DNA from: Microbacterium sp. Root166
GTDB lineage: Bacteria; Actinomycetota; Actinomycetes; Actinomycetales; Microbacteriaceae
Assembly (NCBI RefSeq): GCF_001427145.1
Contig: NZ_LMGL01000002.1
Location: 248,001-312,000, forward strand
Direction: 5' to 3'
Length of the DNA stretch: 64,000 bases
Of the stretch, positions 33,389 to 43,314 are shown piece by piece. The translations under genes and the position numbers were made by a program. Numbering within the stretch: the stretch's first letter is position 1; each line of letters opens with the position of its first letter. A model generated the notes under the pieces. That model was not told the DNA's origin. It did no database searches and was given only the letters and a program-made list of their open reading frames with translations.

Positions 33389-34426
33389 TCAGCTGGGGAC
33401 GACGCCGATCGCCTCGAGCCGCTCGAGCAGCCCGGCGCCGTCGGACTCCGTCACCCAGGGGACCGAGGCCGCGGAGTGGTCGTTGACAGCGGTCCGGCCG
33501 CCGGCGAGCACGGCCTCCGCAGGGGACAGGCGGCGGATGGCGACGCCGACCACGTTCTGCGGGTGCTCGGCGGTGAACGTCGTGTAGATCTCGTCGTCGT
33601 GCTGGCCGTCGTCGCCGATGAGGAGCCAGCGCACGTCCGGGAACTCCTCGGCGAGACGGCGGAGGTTGGACAGCTTGTGCGCCTTGCCGCTGCGGAACCA
33701 GCGGTCGTGCGTCGGGCCCCAGTCGGTGAGCAGGAGCGATCCGGGCGGGAAGAGGTGACGACGCAGGAAGCGCATCAGCGTGGGCGCGATGTTCCACGCG
33801 CCGGTGGAGAGGTAGATCACCGGGGAGCCCGGGCTTTCGCGCACGACCCGCTCCAGGAGCACAGCCATTCCCGGGACGGGCTGGCGGGCGTGCTCGTCGA
33901 CGACGAACGAGTTCCACGCCGCGAGCAGCGGGCGCGGGAGGGCCGTCACCATCACGGTGTCGTCGACGTCGGAGACGACCCCGAAGCTCACCTCGGGCGC
34001 GACCACGAAGGCTCGCGTCTCGACCGGCTCGCCGTCCTCCACCGTCATGGTGAAGGTCTGCCAGCCGGGTTCGAGCCGCGCGGGCAGCCGCACGTCGATC
34101 ACTCCGCCGCGGTCCGCGACCACCTCGTGGTCGACGCCCGCGATGGTGACGGTGACCTGCGCGTAGCCGATCGGCACGGCGACGAAGCTGCGCCAGCCTC
34201 GGACGCTGGCGTACTCGCCCGACTCGGTGCGCTTCACCGGCGGCACGATCATGACCCGGCCGAGAACCCGCACCCAGTCCGGTCCGGCATACCCCGGGAA
34301 GGGCGTCACCGTCGGCGTGTGACCCCGGCGGCGCGCACGGCGCTCGCGCCAGGAGTGGAAGCGGTACTCGAGACGGGCGAACCACAGCACTTTCGTGCGC
34401 GCGGTCTTCGCTTCGAGCTCGGGCAT
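33389..34426 (-). CDS. App1-family (DUF2183) putative phosphatidate phosphatase
   Basis: 345 aa from ATG 34426, 4 nt after the DedA stop with GAGAGG just upstream; a start at 34450 would overlap dedA by 20 nt. The C-terminal half carries the HAD-like DxDxT motif in GVVSDVDDTVM (about residue 157), then YLSTGAWNIAPTLMRFLR (about 207-224), LTDWGP, KAHKLSNLRRL and LIGDDGQHDDEIY (about 265-277), all hallmarks of the App1 catalytic domain. The N-terminal part is a beta-rich domain. Yeast App1 dephosphorylates phosphatidate. Pairing with DedA suggests a membrane-lipid function. Confidence 0.88.
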   Translation of the reverse strand: MPELEAKTARTKVLWFARLEYRFHSWRERRARRRGHTPTVTPFPGYAGPDWVRVLGRVMIVPPVKRTESGEYASVRGWRSFVAVPIGYAQVTVTIAGVDHEVVADRGGVIDVRLPARLEPGWQTFTMTVEDGEPVETRAFVVAPEVSFGVVSDVDDTVMVTALPRPLLAAWNSFVVDEHARQPVPGMAVLLERVVRESPGSPVIYLSTGAWNIAPTLMRFLRRHLFPPGSLLLTDWGPTHDRWFRSGKAHKLSNLRRLAEEFPDVRWLLIGDDGQHDDEIYTTFTAEHPQNVVGVAIRRLSPAEAVLAGGRTAVNDHSAASVPWVTESDGAGLLERLEAIGVVPS

Positions 34427-34430
34427 CCTC

Positions 34431-35123
34431 TCAGTCTTCCATGTCGGCATCGATGGAACCGCCCGGCGACGGCACCTCGTCGTGCGCGTGGTCGAGGTGC
34501 TTGCGCTCGACGCGCTCGATGACCTTTTTGCTGACGAAGACCAGCACGAGGAAGGTCACGATCACGCCGACGAAGATGTAGCCGGCGTAGTGGATCTGAT
34601 CGGCCAGCTGGCGGTACGTGCCTGCCGCGACCGCCGCGACCGAGATGTACAGAGTGGCCCACACCACGCAGGCCGGGATGGTCCAGGCGAGGAACCGCTT
34701 GTAGGGGTAGCCGCTCATGCCGACGGTGAGGGGCACGAGCGAATGCAGCACGGGGAGGAACCTCGAGATGAAGATCGCAGGCCCGCCGCGGCGGCGCAGG
34801 TACCGCTCCGACCGATGCCAGTTCTCCTCGCCGATGCGGCGTCCGAGGCGGGAGTGCTGGATCTTCGGCCCCAGGAACCGGCCGAGCCAGAACCCGATGC
34901 TCTCGCCGATCAGCGCGCCGACCACTACGGCAAGCCCCAGGAGCACCGCCTCCAGCGGTGAGTCGACCGCGGTGGCGGCGACGATCACGACGGTGTCGCC
35001 GGGCACGACCAGGCCGATCAGGACGCTGGTCTCGAGCATGATGGCCAGCCCCGCCAACAGAGTCCGGAGCACCGGGTCGACGCTCTGGACGGCGTCGAGC
35101 AGCCAGGTCAGGAACTCGTTCAC
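34431..35123 (-). CDS. DedA-family membrane protein
   Basis: 230 aa from GTG 35123. Five to six hydrophobic segments; DedA/SNARE-associated signatures GLVVPGDTVVIVAA (about residues 37-50), GALIGESIGFWLGR (about 69-82), and RRRGGPAIFISRFLPVLHSLVPLTVGMS (about 110-137) with the paired Arg residues needed in family members. DedA proteins support lipid flipping and proton-motive-force homeostasis. Acidic cytoplasmic tail. Divergent from pabB with back-to-back -10 boxes. Confidence 0.92.
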   Translation of the reverse strand: MNEFLTWLLDAVQSVDPVLRTLLAGLAIMLETSVLIGLVVPGDTVVIVAATAVDSPLEAVLLGLAVVVGALIGESIGFWLGRFLGPKIQHSRLGRRIGEENWHRSERYLRRRGGPAIFISRFLPVLHSLVPLTVGMSGYPYKRFLAWTIPACVVWATLYISVAAVAAGTYRQLADQIHYAGYIFVGVIVTFLVLVFVSKKVIERVERKHLDHAHDEVPSPGGSIDADMED

Positions 35124-35165
35124 CCCACGAGCCTAGAACCCGGAGCGGCCCTCTAGCCTGGGAAC
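35124..35165. promoter_or_regulatory. Back-to-back leaderless-type promoters of dedA and pabB
   Basis: Minus strand TAGGCT at 35135-35130, 6 nt before GTG 35123. Plus strand TAGCCT at 35154-35159, 6 nt before ATG 35166. The two boxes are 18 bp apart, so RNA polymerase on one must occlude the other. Confidence 0.6.
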
Positions 35166-36470
35166 ATGTCGGAGCCGCTCGTCGCCGTGGAGCTGGCCCG
35201 GTGGGTGGATCCGGCATCCGTCTTCCTGGACCAGCACGCCCGCGACGAGCACGCCTTCTGGCTGGATGCCGGACCCGGCGCTGCCGAGGGCTGGAGCTGG
35301 GTCGGCACCGGCGTGCCCGAAGACGACCCCGGCGCCGTGCGAGCGGTGGTCTGCGCCACCGCGGATCCGGGCGACGGCTGGCCGGCGGGACGATTCCGCG
35401 GTGGCTGGGTGGGCTGGGCGGGCTATGACGCGGCAGCGGCCCGCGCCGACGCGCCGGCCGAGGTTGACGACGCGAGCCCGGAGCAGTCGTGGCTGCGCGT
35501 GGACCGGTTCGTGGCGTTCGATCACGGCAGCCGCCGCGCCTGGGCGGTGGCGCCCGCCCGGGACGTCCGCACGCTCGCCGCGACGGCGGCGCGCGCGACC
35601 GAGCCCGCTGAACCCGCCGCACCTGCGACGGCGGCCCGCGCACGGCCGCGGCACGCGGCGGGGGAGTACGCCGAGCTCATCGAGCGCTGCCGTGACGCCA
35701 TCCGCGAGGGCGATGCGTACCAGCTGTGCCTGACGACGCGCTTCTCGATCGACGCCGCTGTCGATCCGGTCGACGCCTACCGGCGCCTGCGCGCGGCGAC
35801 GCCCGCGCACCATGGCGGACTGGTGCGCACCGGTGGGGTGGCGCTGGCCAGCGCCAGTCCCGAGCGCTTCCTCGAGGTCGAGCACGGGGTCGTGCGGACC
35901 CGTCCCATCAAAGGCACGCGCCCGCGCGGGAAGGACCCTATGACCGATGCGGCGCTCGCCGAGGAGCTGCGCACCGACGAGAAGGAGCGCGCCGAGAACG
36001 TCATGATCGTCGATCTCATGCGCAACGACCTCTCACGGGTGTGCGACGCCGGCTCGGTCGGCGTCGACGCCCTGCTGCAGGTGGAGTCCTACCCGGCCGT
36101 GCACCAGCTGGTCAGCACCGTCTCGGGCACGCTGACGCCGGGCACGACCGTCGGTGGGCTCCTCGACGCGGCCTTTCCCGCCGGCAGCATGACGGGCGCC
36201 CCGAAGCTCTCCGCGATGACGATCCTCCACGAGCTCGAGCGCGGTCCGCGCGGGGTGTTCTCGGGCTGCTTCGGGTGGGTCGGCGACGACGGGGCGCTCG
36301 ACCTCGCGATGGTGATCCGCTCGATCGTCGTGCACCCGGGCGGCGCATACGTCGGCGCCGGCGGCGGGATCACGTGGAGATCGGATGCCGCGGCCGAGGT
36401 CGCCGAGGTGGGGATAAAGGCGCGCGGGCCGCTGGCGGCCCTGGGCGCGGAGCTGCCGCCCGGCTGGTGA
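35166..36470 (+). CDS. pabB: Aminodeoxychorismate synthase component I (chorismate-binding)
   Basis: 434 aa. The chorismate-binding domain occupies the C-terminal two thirds: AGEYAELIERCRDAIREGDAYQLCLTTRF, SPERFLEV, PIKGTRPRGKDP (about residue 245), EKERAENVMIVDLMRNDLSRV (about 276), FPAGSMTGAPK (about 339) and GAGGGITWRSD (about 400). PIKGT rather than PIAGT, which marks the lysine of PabB, favours PabB over anthranilate synthase TrpE. The enzyme makes 4-amino-4-deoxychorismate for folate. No glutamine amidotransferase domain is fused, so a PabA partner must come from elsewhere. Confidence 0.9.
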   Translation: MSEPLVAVELARWVDPASVFLDQHARDEHAFWLDAGPGAAEGWSWVGTGVPEDDPGAVRAVVCATADPGDGWPAGRFRGGWVGWAGYDAAAARADAPAEVDDASPEQSWLRVDRFVAFDHGSRRAWAVAPARDVRTLAATAARATEPAEPAAPATAARARPRHAAGEYAELIERCRDAIREGDAYQLCLTTRFSIDAAVDPVDAYRRLRAATPAHHGGLVRTGGVALASASPERFLEVEHGVVRTRPIKGTRPRGKDPMTDAALAEELRTDEKERAENVMIVDLMRNDLSRVCDAGSVGVDALLQVESYPAVHQLVSTVSGTLTPGTTVGGLLDAAFPAGSMTGAPKLSAMTILHELERGPRGVFSGCFGWVGDDGALDLAMVIRSIVVHPGGAYVGAGGGITWRSDAAAEVAEVGIKARGPLAALGAELPPGW

Positions 36471-36537
36471 GCACGGGTTCCGCTAATCTGGAGTTTCGCG
36501 CTCGCGCGCGTTCCCGACTTCCTCGATTGGTTCCCTC

Positions 36538-39129
36538 GTGTCACAGATTCCCCCGTCCGACACCGCTGTGCCCGCCGACGGCGGAGGGTACGACGTCTAC
36601 GCCGTGCAGAAGAAGTGGCAGGCACGGTGGGAGGAGGCGGACCCGTTCCGCGCCGGCGGCGCGGAAGACACGCGTCCCCGCAAGTACGTGCTCGGCATGT
36701 TCCCGTATCCCTCGGGCGACCTGCACATGGGTCACGCCGAGAGCTACGCCTATGTCGACGTCGTCGCGCGGTTCTGGCGTCACCGCGGCTACAACGTCCT
36801 CAACCCGATCGGCTGGGACTCGTTCGGCCTGCCGGCCGAGAACGCGGCGATCCAGCGCGGCGCCGACCCGCGCGAGTGGACCTACGCCAACATCGCCCAG
36901 CACAAGAAGAGCTTCCGCGAGTACGGATCGTCGTACGACTGGTCGCGGATCCTGCACACGAGCGACCCGGAGTACTACCGCTGGAACCAGTGGCTGTTCC
37001 AGCGCCTGTTCGAGCGCGGTCTCGCCTACCGCAAGGACAGCCCGGTCAACTGGTGCCCCAACGACCAGACCGTGCTCGCCAACGAGCAGGTCGTCGACGG
37101 GCACTGCGAGCGCTGCGGCGCCGAGGTCGTGAAGAAGAAGCTCACGCAGTGGTACTTCAAGATCACGGACTACGCCGACCGTCTGCTCGACGACCTCAAC
37201 CAGCTCGAGGGGTTCTGGCCGCAGAAGGTCATCCGCATGCAGCGCAACTGGATCGGCCGGTCGGTCGGCGCTGACATCGAGTTCGAGATCGAGGGACGCG
37301 AAGACCGGGTCACCGTGTTCTCCACGCGCCCCGACACGCTGCACGGCGCGACCTTCTTCGTCGTCGCCCCTGACAGCGATCTGGCCGCCGAGCTCGTCGA
37401 GGGCTCGTCCGACGAGGTGCGCGAGCAGTTCCGCGAGTACCTGGAGCGCGTGCAGCGCGAGACCGACATCGAGCGTCAGAGCTCGGACCGCCCCAAGACC
37501 GGGGTCTTCCTCGGCCGCTACGCGATCAACCCGGTCAACGGCGAGCGCCTGCCGATCTGGGCCGCCGACTACGTGCTCGCCGACTACGGCCACGGCGCCG
37601 TGATGGCCGTGCCCGCGCACGATCAGCGCGACCTCGACTTCGCCCGTGCGTTCGATCTGCCGGTGAAGGTCGTCGTCGACACGACGGCGCCCATCACCGG
37701 TGCGATCCCCGTCATCGAACTCGACGACGACGGCGTGCCGATCGATCCCGGTGCGGGCGAGGCATCCCTGTCCGATCTGGACCCGGCCCGGACGGGCGTC
37801 GCCCTCACCGGCGAAGGCCGGATGATCAATTCCGGCTCGCTCGACGGCCTGTCCAAGCGCAACGCGATCGCCCGCAGCATCGAGCAGCTCGAAGCGGCGG
37901 GCACCGGCCGCGCTGCGAAGTCGTACCGCCTCCGCGACTGGCTCATCTCCCGCCAGCGCTTCTGGGGCACGCCGATCCCCATGATCCACACCGAGGACGG
38001 CCGGATCGTCCCCGTGCCCGAGGACCAGCTGCCGCTGGTGCTGCCCGACGCCCAGGGGCTCGACCTCACGCCCAAGGGCACCTCCCCGCTGGGCGGTGCG
38101 ACGGAGTGGATGGCCACGGTCGACCCCGAGACGGGGGAACCTGCGCAGCGCGACCCCGACACGATGGACACCTTCGTCGACAGCTCGTGGTACTTCCTGC
38201 GCTTCCTCGCGGCGCAGGACCCGACCCAGGCGTTCCCGACCGCGGAGGCCGATCGCTGGGCCCCGGTCGACTCCTACATCGGCGGCGTCGAGCACGCGAT
38301 CCTGCACCTGCTGTACGCGCGCTTCATCACGAAGGTCCTGTTCGACATGGGGCTGATCGAGTTCACCGAGCCGTTCACCAGCCTGATCAACCAGGGCATG
38401 GTGCTGCTCGACGGCTCGAAGATGTCCAAGAGCAAGGGCAACCTCGTCGAATTCGCCTCGAGCATGGTCGACCCCGGTGCCGACGCGGTGCGCGTGGCGA
38501 TCGCCTTCGCGGGCCCGGTCGAGGACGACATCAACTGGGAGGACGTGTCGACGACCGGCGCCCAGAAGTTCCTGGCGCGAGCGTGGCGCGTGGCGACCGA
38601 CGTCACCAGCAGTCCCGATGTGATCTGGGCCGAGGGCGACACCGCCCTGCGCCGCGTGACGCACCGCCTGCTCGCGGACGCCCCGGGCCTGGTCGAGCAG
38701 ACCAAGTTCAACGTCGTGGTCGCCCGCCTGATGGAGCTCGTCAACGCCACGCGCAAGGTGATCGACACCGGAGCGGGTCCGGCGGATCCGGCGGTGCGCG
38801 AGGCGGCGGAAGCGGTCGCGATGATCCTCGATCTCTTCGCGCCGCACACGGCCGAGGAGATGTGGGAGATCCTCGGCTACGAGGGCTTCGTCGGCCTCGT
38901 GCCGTGGCGGAACGCAGACCCGACCCTGCTCGTCGAGGAGACCGTCACCACGGTCGTGCAGATCGACGGGAAGGTGCGCGCGACGCTGCAGGTGTCTGCG
39001 CGCATCGACGCGGCCGAGCTCGAGCGCCTCGCGCGCAGTGACGACCGCGTGGTGAAGTCGCTCGCCGGGCGCGAGATCACCCGGGCCGTGGTACGGCCGC
39101 CGAAGGTCGTCAGCTTCAGCACCCACTGA
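36538..39129 (+). CDS. leuS: Leucyl-tRNA synthetase
   Basis: 863 aa from GTG 36538. HIGH region [14 protein letters not shown] (about residue 58), zinc-finger-like CPNDQ...CERCG, a CP1 editing domain with [11 protein letters not shown] (about 262), KMSKS signature [10 protein letters not shown] (about 628), and the C-terminal anticodon-binding and tRNA-clamp domains ending IDGKVRAT...[10 protein letters not shown]. Charges tRNA-Leu and edits mischarged norvaline/isoleucine. TAATCT at 36484-36489 may be the -10 box, giving a 5' leader of about 40 nt. Confidence 0.98.
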   Translation: MSQIPPSDTAVPADGGGYDVYAVQKKWQARWEEADPFRAGGAEDTRPRKYVLGMFPYPSGDLHMGHAESYAYVDVVARFWRHRGYNVLNPIGWDSFGLPAENAAIQRGADPREWTYANIAQHKKSFREYGSSYDWSRILHTSDPEYYRWNQWLFQRLFERGLAYRKDSPVNWCPNDQTVLANEQVVDGHCERCGAEVVKKKLTQWYFKITDYADRLLDDLNQLEGFWPQKVIRMQRNWIGRSVGADIEFEIEGREDRVTVFSTRPDTLHGATFFVVAPDSDLAAELVEGSSDEVREQFREYLERVQRETDIERQSSDRPKTGVFLGRYAINPVNGERLPIWAADYVLADYGHGAVMAVPAHDQRDLDFARAFDLPVKVVVDTTAPITGAIPVIELDDDGVPIDPGAGEASLSDLDPARTGVALTGEGRMINSGSLDGLSKRNAIARSIEQLEAAGTGRAAKSYRLRDWLISRQRFWGTPIPMIHTEDGRIVPVPEDQLPLVLPDAQGLDLTPKGTSPLGGATEWMATVDPETGEPAQRDPDTMDTFVDSSWYFLRFLAAQDPTQAFPTAEADRWAPVDSYIGGVEHAILHLLYARFITKVLFDMGLIEFTEPFTSLINQGMVLLDGSKMSKSKGNLVEFASSMVDPGADAVRVAIAFAGPVEDDINWEDVSTTGAQKFLARAWRVATDVTSSPDVIWAEGDTALRRVTHRLLADAPGLVEQTKFNVVVARLMELVNATRKVIDTGAGPADPAVREAAEAVAMILDLFAPHTAEEMWEILGYEGFVGLVPWRNADPTLLVEETVTTVVQIDGKVRATLQVSARIDAAELERLARSDDRVVKSLAGREITRAVVRPPKVVSFSTH

Positions 39130-39219
39130 CACGGCTCGGCGGCTCCTCCCCGGACCGCCGTGCCGCCTCGCCTCCCCACAGCCTGCACGGGGCGGCCCGC
39201 GTCGCCCGCAGCCCGCTCC

Positions 39220-39231
39220 TAGCGTGAGGGG
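39220..39231 (+). promoter_or_regulatory. Leaderless-type -10 box (TAGCGT) of comEA
   Basis: TAGCGT at 39220-39225, 6 nt before GTG 39232; the GAGGGG between could also serve as a ribosome site. Confidence 0.45.
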
Positions 39232-39849
39232 GTGACAGCCGAGCACGCGCCCGAGCGGTCCTCGCCGGGGCGCCGCCTGGGCCTGGGCGCGGCCGTGGTG
39301 GTCGTGATCCTCGCCCTCGCGGTGACGGTGGTGATCGGCATCCTGCGCGGCGCGTCGGCGCCCGTCGAGCAGGTCTCGGTGGAGGCGTCGACGGCCGGAA
39401 CGGATGCCGCGGCCCCGCCGCTGCTGTACGTGCACGTCTCCGGCGCCGTCGCCGCGCCGGGGCTGTACGTGCTCGACGAGCACGCCCGGGTCGTCGATGC
39501 GATCGCCGCGGCCGGCGGCTTCGCCGACGGAGCCGATGAGGGCGCGGTCAATCTCGCGCGGCCGCTGTCGGACGGCGAGCAGCTGCATGTCGGCCGGGTC
39601 GGCGAGGCGCCCGCCGACCTCGGGGCGGGAGGCGCCAGGGGGCCCGTCGGCGGCGACGGCCGCGTCAACCTGAATACGGCAGACACGACCGAGCTCGATA
39701 CGCTGCCGCGCATCGGTCCCGCCATGGCGCAGCGCATCATCGAGTGGCGCGACGCGAACGGTCGCTTCACGAGCGTCGAGGATCTGCTGGCCGTCCCGGG
39801 GATCGGCGACAAGATGCTCGAGGCGCTGCGCGACCTCGTGACGGTGTGA
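39232..39849 (+). CDS. comEA: Competence protein ComEA, DNA receptor
   Basis: 205 aa. One N-terminal membrane helix (LGLGAAVVVVILALAVTVVIGIL, about residues 15-37), then an SLBB domain (YVHVSGAVAAPGLYVLDE, about 64-81) and a C-terminal double helix-hairpin-helix (VNLNTADTTELDTLPRIGPAMAQRIIEWR and VEDLLAVPGIGDKMLEALR). Binds incoming double-stranded DNA outside the membrane. The comEC gene starts 3 nt later, so the DNA receptor and channel form one operon. Type IV pilus genes needed for uptake are not in this window. Confidence 0.93.
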   Translation: MTAEHAPERSSPGRRLGLGAAVVVVILALAVTVVIGILRGASAPVEQVSVEASTAGTDAAAPPLLYVHVSGAVAAPGLYVLDEHARVVDAIAAAGGFADGADEGAVNLARPLSDGEQLHVGRVGEAPADLGAGGARGPVGGDGRVNLNTADTTELDTLPRIGPAMAQRIIEWRDANGRFTSVEDLLAVPGIGDKMLEALRDLVTV

Positions 39850-39852
39850 GCA

Positions 39853-42186
39853 GTGCCGTTGCGCATGACACTCCGTTTGGTCCCCGTCGCGGGCGCCGCC
39901 TGGGCTGTCGCTCTCCTCGCCACGATCCTTCCCGGCACCGCGGGCGTGATGGCGCTCGGCCTCTGGGCGGCGGCGCTCGGCTGCCTGGCGTGGACTGCCC
40001 GACGCGGGCGGCCGGCGGCACGACGTGGTCACCGACGGGTCATCGTGACCCTGGCGCTCTGCGCCGCCGCGGCCGCGGCATCCCATGTCGCGGTGGCCCA
40101 GCCCGCTCGACAGGAGGCTCTCGAGCTCGACATCACCGGCGGGCGCGCCGTCGAGGTGCACGCGACCGTCGTCGGCAAGGTCGAGCGCCGGGCCGACGGG
40201 GCGCTGGCGTTCGACGCCGTCGCCACGCGAATCGACGCGGGCACGGTGTCGCACGCCCTCCGGGTCGAGATCGTGGTGCGCGTCGATCCCGCCAACGTCG
40301 CGGACCGGAACGCGCTCGATGTGGGCGCCGTGGTCTCGGCTCGGGGGACGGCAGCCGCGTCGCACGCGGGGGAGCGCGCCGTCCTGGTGATCCGCGCGAC
40401 GCGCGGGCTCGACGTCACGGCCGCTCCGTCGGGACCCGGCGCTGCTACGGCCGGCCTCCGCCAGGGTCTCGTGGCGACGGCGGCGCGACTCCCGGGCAGC
40501 GGGGCTGGGCTGGTGCCGGGGCTCGCGGTCGGCGACACGTCGGCGGTCTCGATCGAGCTCGACGCCGCCATGAAGGAGTCGTCGCTGGCGCATCTGACGG
40601 CGGTCTCGGGGGCGAACTGCGCTCTCGTCGTCGGGCTCGTCTACGCGGCGGCGGCCCTGGCGGGTCTGCGCAGGCCGACGCGCGTGGCATGCGGGCTCGT
40701 GGCGCTGGGCGGCTTCGTCCTGCTCGTCACGCCCGAGCCCAGCGTCGTGCGTGCGGGGGTGATGGCGGCGATCGCGATGCTCGGGGTGGTGCTCGGGCGA
40801 CCGGGCGCGGGCATGGCCATCCTCTCGCTGGCCGTCACGTTTCTGCTGGTCGCCGATCCATGGCTCGCCGGGTCGCTCGGCTTCGCGCTCTCCGCCGCGG
40901 CGACGGCCTCGCTGCTGCTGTTCGCGCGGTCGCTCGCCGACGGGATGTCCCGCGTCCTGCCCCGCATGCTCGCGCTGGCACTGGCCGTGCCCACGGCGGC
41001 ACAGCTCGCATGCGGTCCGCTTCTCGTGCTCATCGCTCCGCAGGTGCCGCTGTTCGGCGTGCTCGCGAATCTGCTGGCGGCTCCCGCTGCGCCGCTGGCC
41101 ACCACCCTCGGTCTCGCGGCATGCCTCGCCGCGCCGGTGCCCGTGCTGCAGGAGGGGCTCGCGGCTCTCGCGTGGCTGCCCGCATCATGGATCGCCGCGA
41201 CAGCCACCACTGTCGCCGGTCTTCCGGGCGGCCTGCTGCCCTGGGGCGAGGGGTGGGCCGGCGCGGTGAGCCTCGCGGCCCTGGGCCTCGCCGTGGGGCT
41301 GGTCATCGGACTGCGGGGCAGCTCACCGAGCCGACGTCGGGTACGCGCGGTGTCGGCGCTGATCGTGGCGACCACGGTCGGCATCGTGGGAGGTACCGGT
41401 CTGCTCGACTCGGTCGCCGGACGGTGGACGCTGCCGGCGACGTGGAGCATCCTCGCGTGCGACATCGGCCAGGGTGATGCCGTGCTCCTGAGGTCCGCGG
41501 GGGCCGTTGCCCTGGTGGACACCGGTCCTGAACCGGATGCTGTCGCGGACTGCCTGGCGCGCGCCGGGATCGACCGGGTGGACCTGCTCGTGCTCACGCA
41601 CTTCGACCTCGACCACGTCGGGGGCGTTTCCGCGCTCGTCGGACGCGTCGGCACCGTGGTCCACGGACCGGCCGATCCCGACGGCGCCCGGATCCTGGCG
41701 CAGCTCGAGGCGGCCGGTGCTGAGGTCGTCGAAGCCGATGCGGGACTCGCCGGCCGGCTCGGCGAGGCGCACTGGCGGGTGTTGTGGCCGCTGGCCGACA
41801 ACCGCGCCTTCCCGGTCGGCAACGACACCAGCGCCGTGCTGGACGTGAGGGGCGGCGGCATTCCGCCCACCCTCCTGCTGGGCGACCTGGCGGCCTCGCC
41901 GCAGCGGGCGATCGCGGCATCCGGCGCGCTCGATCCGCCGTACGCGGTCGTCAAAGTCGCCCACCACGGCAGCGCCGACCAGGATGCCGGGCTCTACCGC
42001 TCGGCGGAGCCGTCGATCGCGCTGGTGACCGTCGGAGCCGACAACGACTACGGCCACCCGCGCACCGAGATCCTCGAGGTGCTCGTCGCCGAAGGCGCGC
42101 GCATCGCCCGCACCGACACGCAGGGCGTGATCGCGCTATGGCAGGCCGCGGGCGGTGTCGCGATCTGGCGTGAGCGCGGCGGGTGA
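39853..42186 (+). CDS. comEC: ComEC/Rec2 DNA-uptake channel
   Basis: 777 aa from GTG 39853. Opens with two to three membrane helices, a DUF4131-like OB-type domain (about 85-185), then the Competence domain with SSLAHLTAVSGANCALVVGLVY (about 238-259) and about eight helices. The C-terminal third is a metallo-beta-lactamase-like nuclease domain: CDIGQGDAVLLRS (about 537), LTHFDLDHVGG (about 582), NDTSAVLD (about 657) and KVAHHGSADQD (about 698). Forms the channel for single-stranded DNA, and the C-terminal domain probably degrades the other strand. Confidence 0.94.
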   Translation: MPLRMTLRLVPVAGAAWAVALLATILPGTAGVMALGLWAAALGCLAWTARRGRPAARRGHRRVIVTLALCAAAAAASHVAVAQPARQEALELDITGGRAVEVHATVVGKVERRADGALAFDAVATRIDAGTVSHALRVEIVVRVDPANVADRNALDVGAVVSARGTAAASHAGERAVLVIRATRGLDVTAAPSGPGAATAGLRQGLVATAARLPGSGAGLVPGLAVGDTSAVSIELDAAMKESSLAHLTAVSGANCALVVGLVYAAAALAGLRRPTRVACGLVALGGFVLLVTPEPSVVRAGVMAAIAMLGVVLGRPGAGMAILSLAVTFLLVADPWLAGSLGFALSAAATASLLLFARSLADGMSRVLPRMLALALAVPTAAQLACGPLLVLIAPQVPLFGVLANLLAAPAAPLATTLGLAACLAAPVPVLQEGLAALAWLPASWIAATATTVAGLPGGLLPWGEGWAGAVSLAALGLAVGLVIGLRGSSPSRRRVRAVSALIVATTVGIVGGTGLLDSVAGRWTLPATWSILACDIGQGDAVLLRSAGAVALVDTGPEPDAVADCLARAGIDRVDLLVLTHFDLDHVGGVSALVGRVGTVVHGPADPDGARILAQLEAAGAEVVEADAGLAGRLGEAHWRVLWPLADNRAFPVGNDTSAVLDVRGGGIPPTLLLGDLAASPQRAIAASGALDPPYAVVKVAHHGSADQDAGLYRSAEPSIALVTVGADNDYGHPRTEILEVLVAEGARIARTDTQGVIALWQAAGGVAIWRERGG

Positions 42187-42201
42187 GTCGGAGCCGCTCG
42201 G

Positions 42202-42213
42202 TAGGCTGGCTGC
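42202..42213 (+). promoter_or_regulatory. Leaderless-type -10 box (TAGGCT) of holA
   Basis: TAGGCT at 42202-42207, 6 nt before ATG 42214. Confidence 0.55.
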
Positions 42214-43251
42214 ATGGCAACGACCGCGCGGCGCACTCCGACCAAGGCAGCGCGCAGCGCGATCCCGCAGGTGTCGTGGCGGGCACCCCAACCGGCGCCG
42301 ATCGTGCTCGTCTCGGGCCCCGAAGACGTCTGTGCCGAGCGCGCGATCGCCGGCCTCCGCGACTATCTCCGGGCCGAAGACGCGAGCCTCGAGGTCTCCG
42401 ACCTTCGCGCCGACGACTATGCGCCGGGCTCGCTGCTGGGTCTCACGTCACCCTCGCTGTTCGGCGAGCCGCGGCTGGTCCGCGTCACGGGCGTCGAGAA
42501 GTGCTCCGACGCCTTCCTCAATGAGGCCGTGTCGTACCTCGCCGCCCCGCAGGACGGCGCGACGGTGGTGCTGCGCCACACCGGCGCGAGCGTGCGCGGC
42601 AAGAAGCTCCTCGACGCGATTCGCGCCGGGCAGGGCGGGGGAGTCGAGATCCCGTGCGCCGCCGTCAAGCGCGACTCCGACCGCTTCGACTTCGCGGCCG
42701 GCGAGTTCCAGGCGGCGAAGAAGCGCATCGCGCCGCCGGCGCTGCGCGCACTGGTCTCCGCCTTCGCCGACGACCTCACCGAGCTCGCCGCAGCCTGCCA
42801 GCAGCTCATCGCCGACGTGCCCGGCGACATCACCGAGCAGGTCGTCGAGCGGTACTACGGCGGCCGGGTCGAGACGTCGGCGTTCACCGTGGCCGATACG
42901 GCGATCGCGGGCCGCTACGGCGATGCGCTCGTCGCGCTGCGGCACGCGCTGGCCTCCGGTGCCGACCCGGTGCCGCTGGTCGCCGCGATCGCGTCCAAGC
43001 TGCGCACGATGGCGCGCGTGGCCGGCAGCCGTGAGCCGGCGGCGGTGCTGGCGGGGCGGCTCGGCCTCAAGGACTGGCAGGTCGACCGCGCCCGGCGCGA
43101 TCTGACCGGCTGGAACGAGGCCTCCCTCGGTGGCGCCATCCAGGCCGCTGCGCGGGCGGATGCCGAGGTCAAGGGCGGCTCGCGTGACTCGGTGTTCGCG
43201 CTGGAGCGCCTCATCACCGTCATCGCGACGCGCGCGCCGTTCGGAGCCTGA
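42214..43251 (+). CDS. holA: DNA polymerase III delta subunit
   Basis: 345 aa. Degenerate AAA+ fold typical of HolA: VLVSGPEDVCAERAIAGLRDYL (about 29-50), LFGEPRLVRVTGVEKC (about 84-99), VVLRHTGASVRGKKLLDAI (about 117-135), ELAAACQQLIADV (about 191-203), and C-terminal GDALVALRHALASGADPVPLVAAIASKLR (about 237-265). Opens the sliding clamp within the clamp loader. Located between comEC and rpsT, a common actinobacterial arrangement. Confidence 0.95.
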   Translation: MATTARRTPTKAARSAIPQVSWRAPQPAPIVLVSGPEDVCAERAIAGLRDYLRAEDASLEVSDLRADDYAPGSLLGLTSPSLFGEPRLVRVTGVEKCSDAFLNEAVSYLAAPQDGATVVLRHTGASVRGKKLLDAIRAGQGGGVEIPCAAVKRDSDRFDFAAGEFQAAKKRIAPPALRALVSAFADDLTELAAACQQLIADVPGDITEQVVERYYGGRVETSAFTVADTAIAGRYGDALVALRHALASGADPVPLVAAIASKLRTMARVAGSREPAAVLAGRLGLKDWQVDRARRDLTGWNEASLGGAIQAAARADAEVKGGSRDSVFALERLITVIATRAPFGA

Positions 43252-43263
43252 CGCTCCAACGCC

Positions 43264-43293
43264 GAAGGCCCGCCCCCGGAGGGACGGGCCTTC
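43264..43293. terminator. Bidirectional terminator between holA and rpsT
   Basis: Stem GAAGGCCCG / CGGGCCTTC with a C/G-rich interior loop, 12 nt after the holA stop and 21 nt before the convergent rpsT stop. Confidence 0.85.
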
Positions 43294-43314
43294 AGACGGA
43301 TTCCGGAGGACGGA

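Noticed and set aside
36484..36537. T-box riboswitch before leuS
   Set aside because: The leader is only about 40-50 nt and has no T-box sequence or antiterminator fold.
36541..40593. Very long minus-strand open frame (about 1350 codons) opposite leuS and comEA
   Set aside because: It is the antisense of strongly supported genes with high G+C at third positions, which removes stop codons on the other strand. Its translation has no family features.
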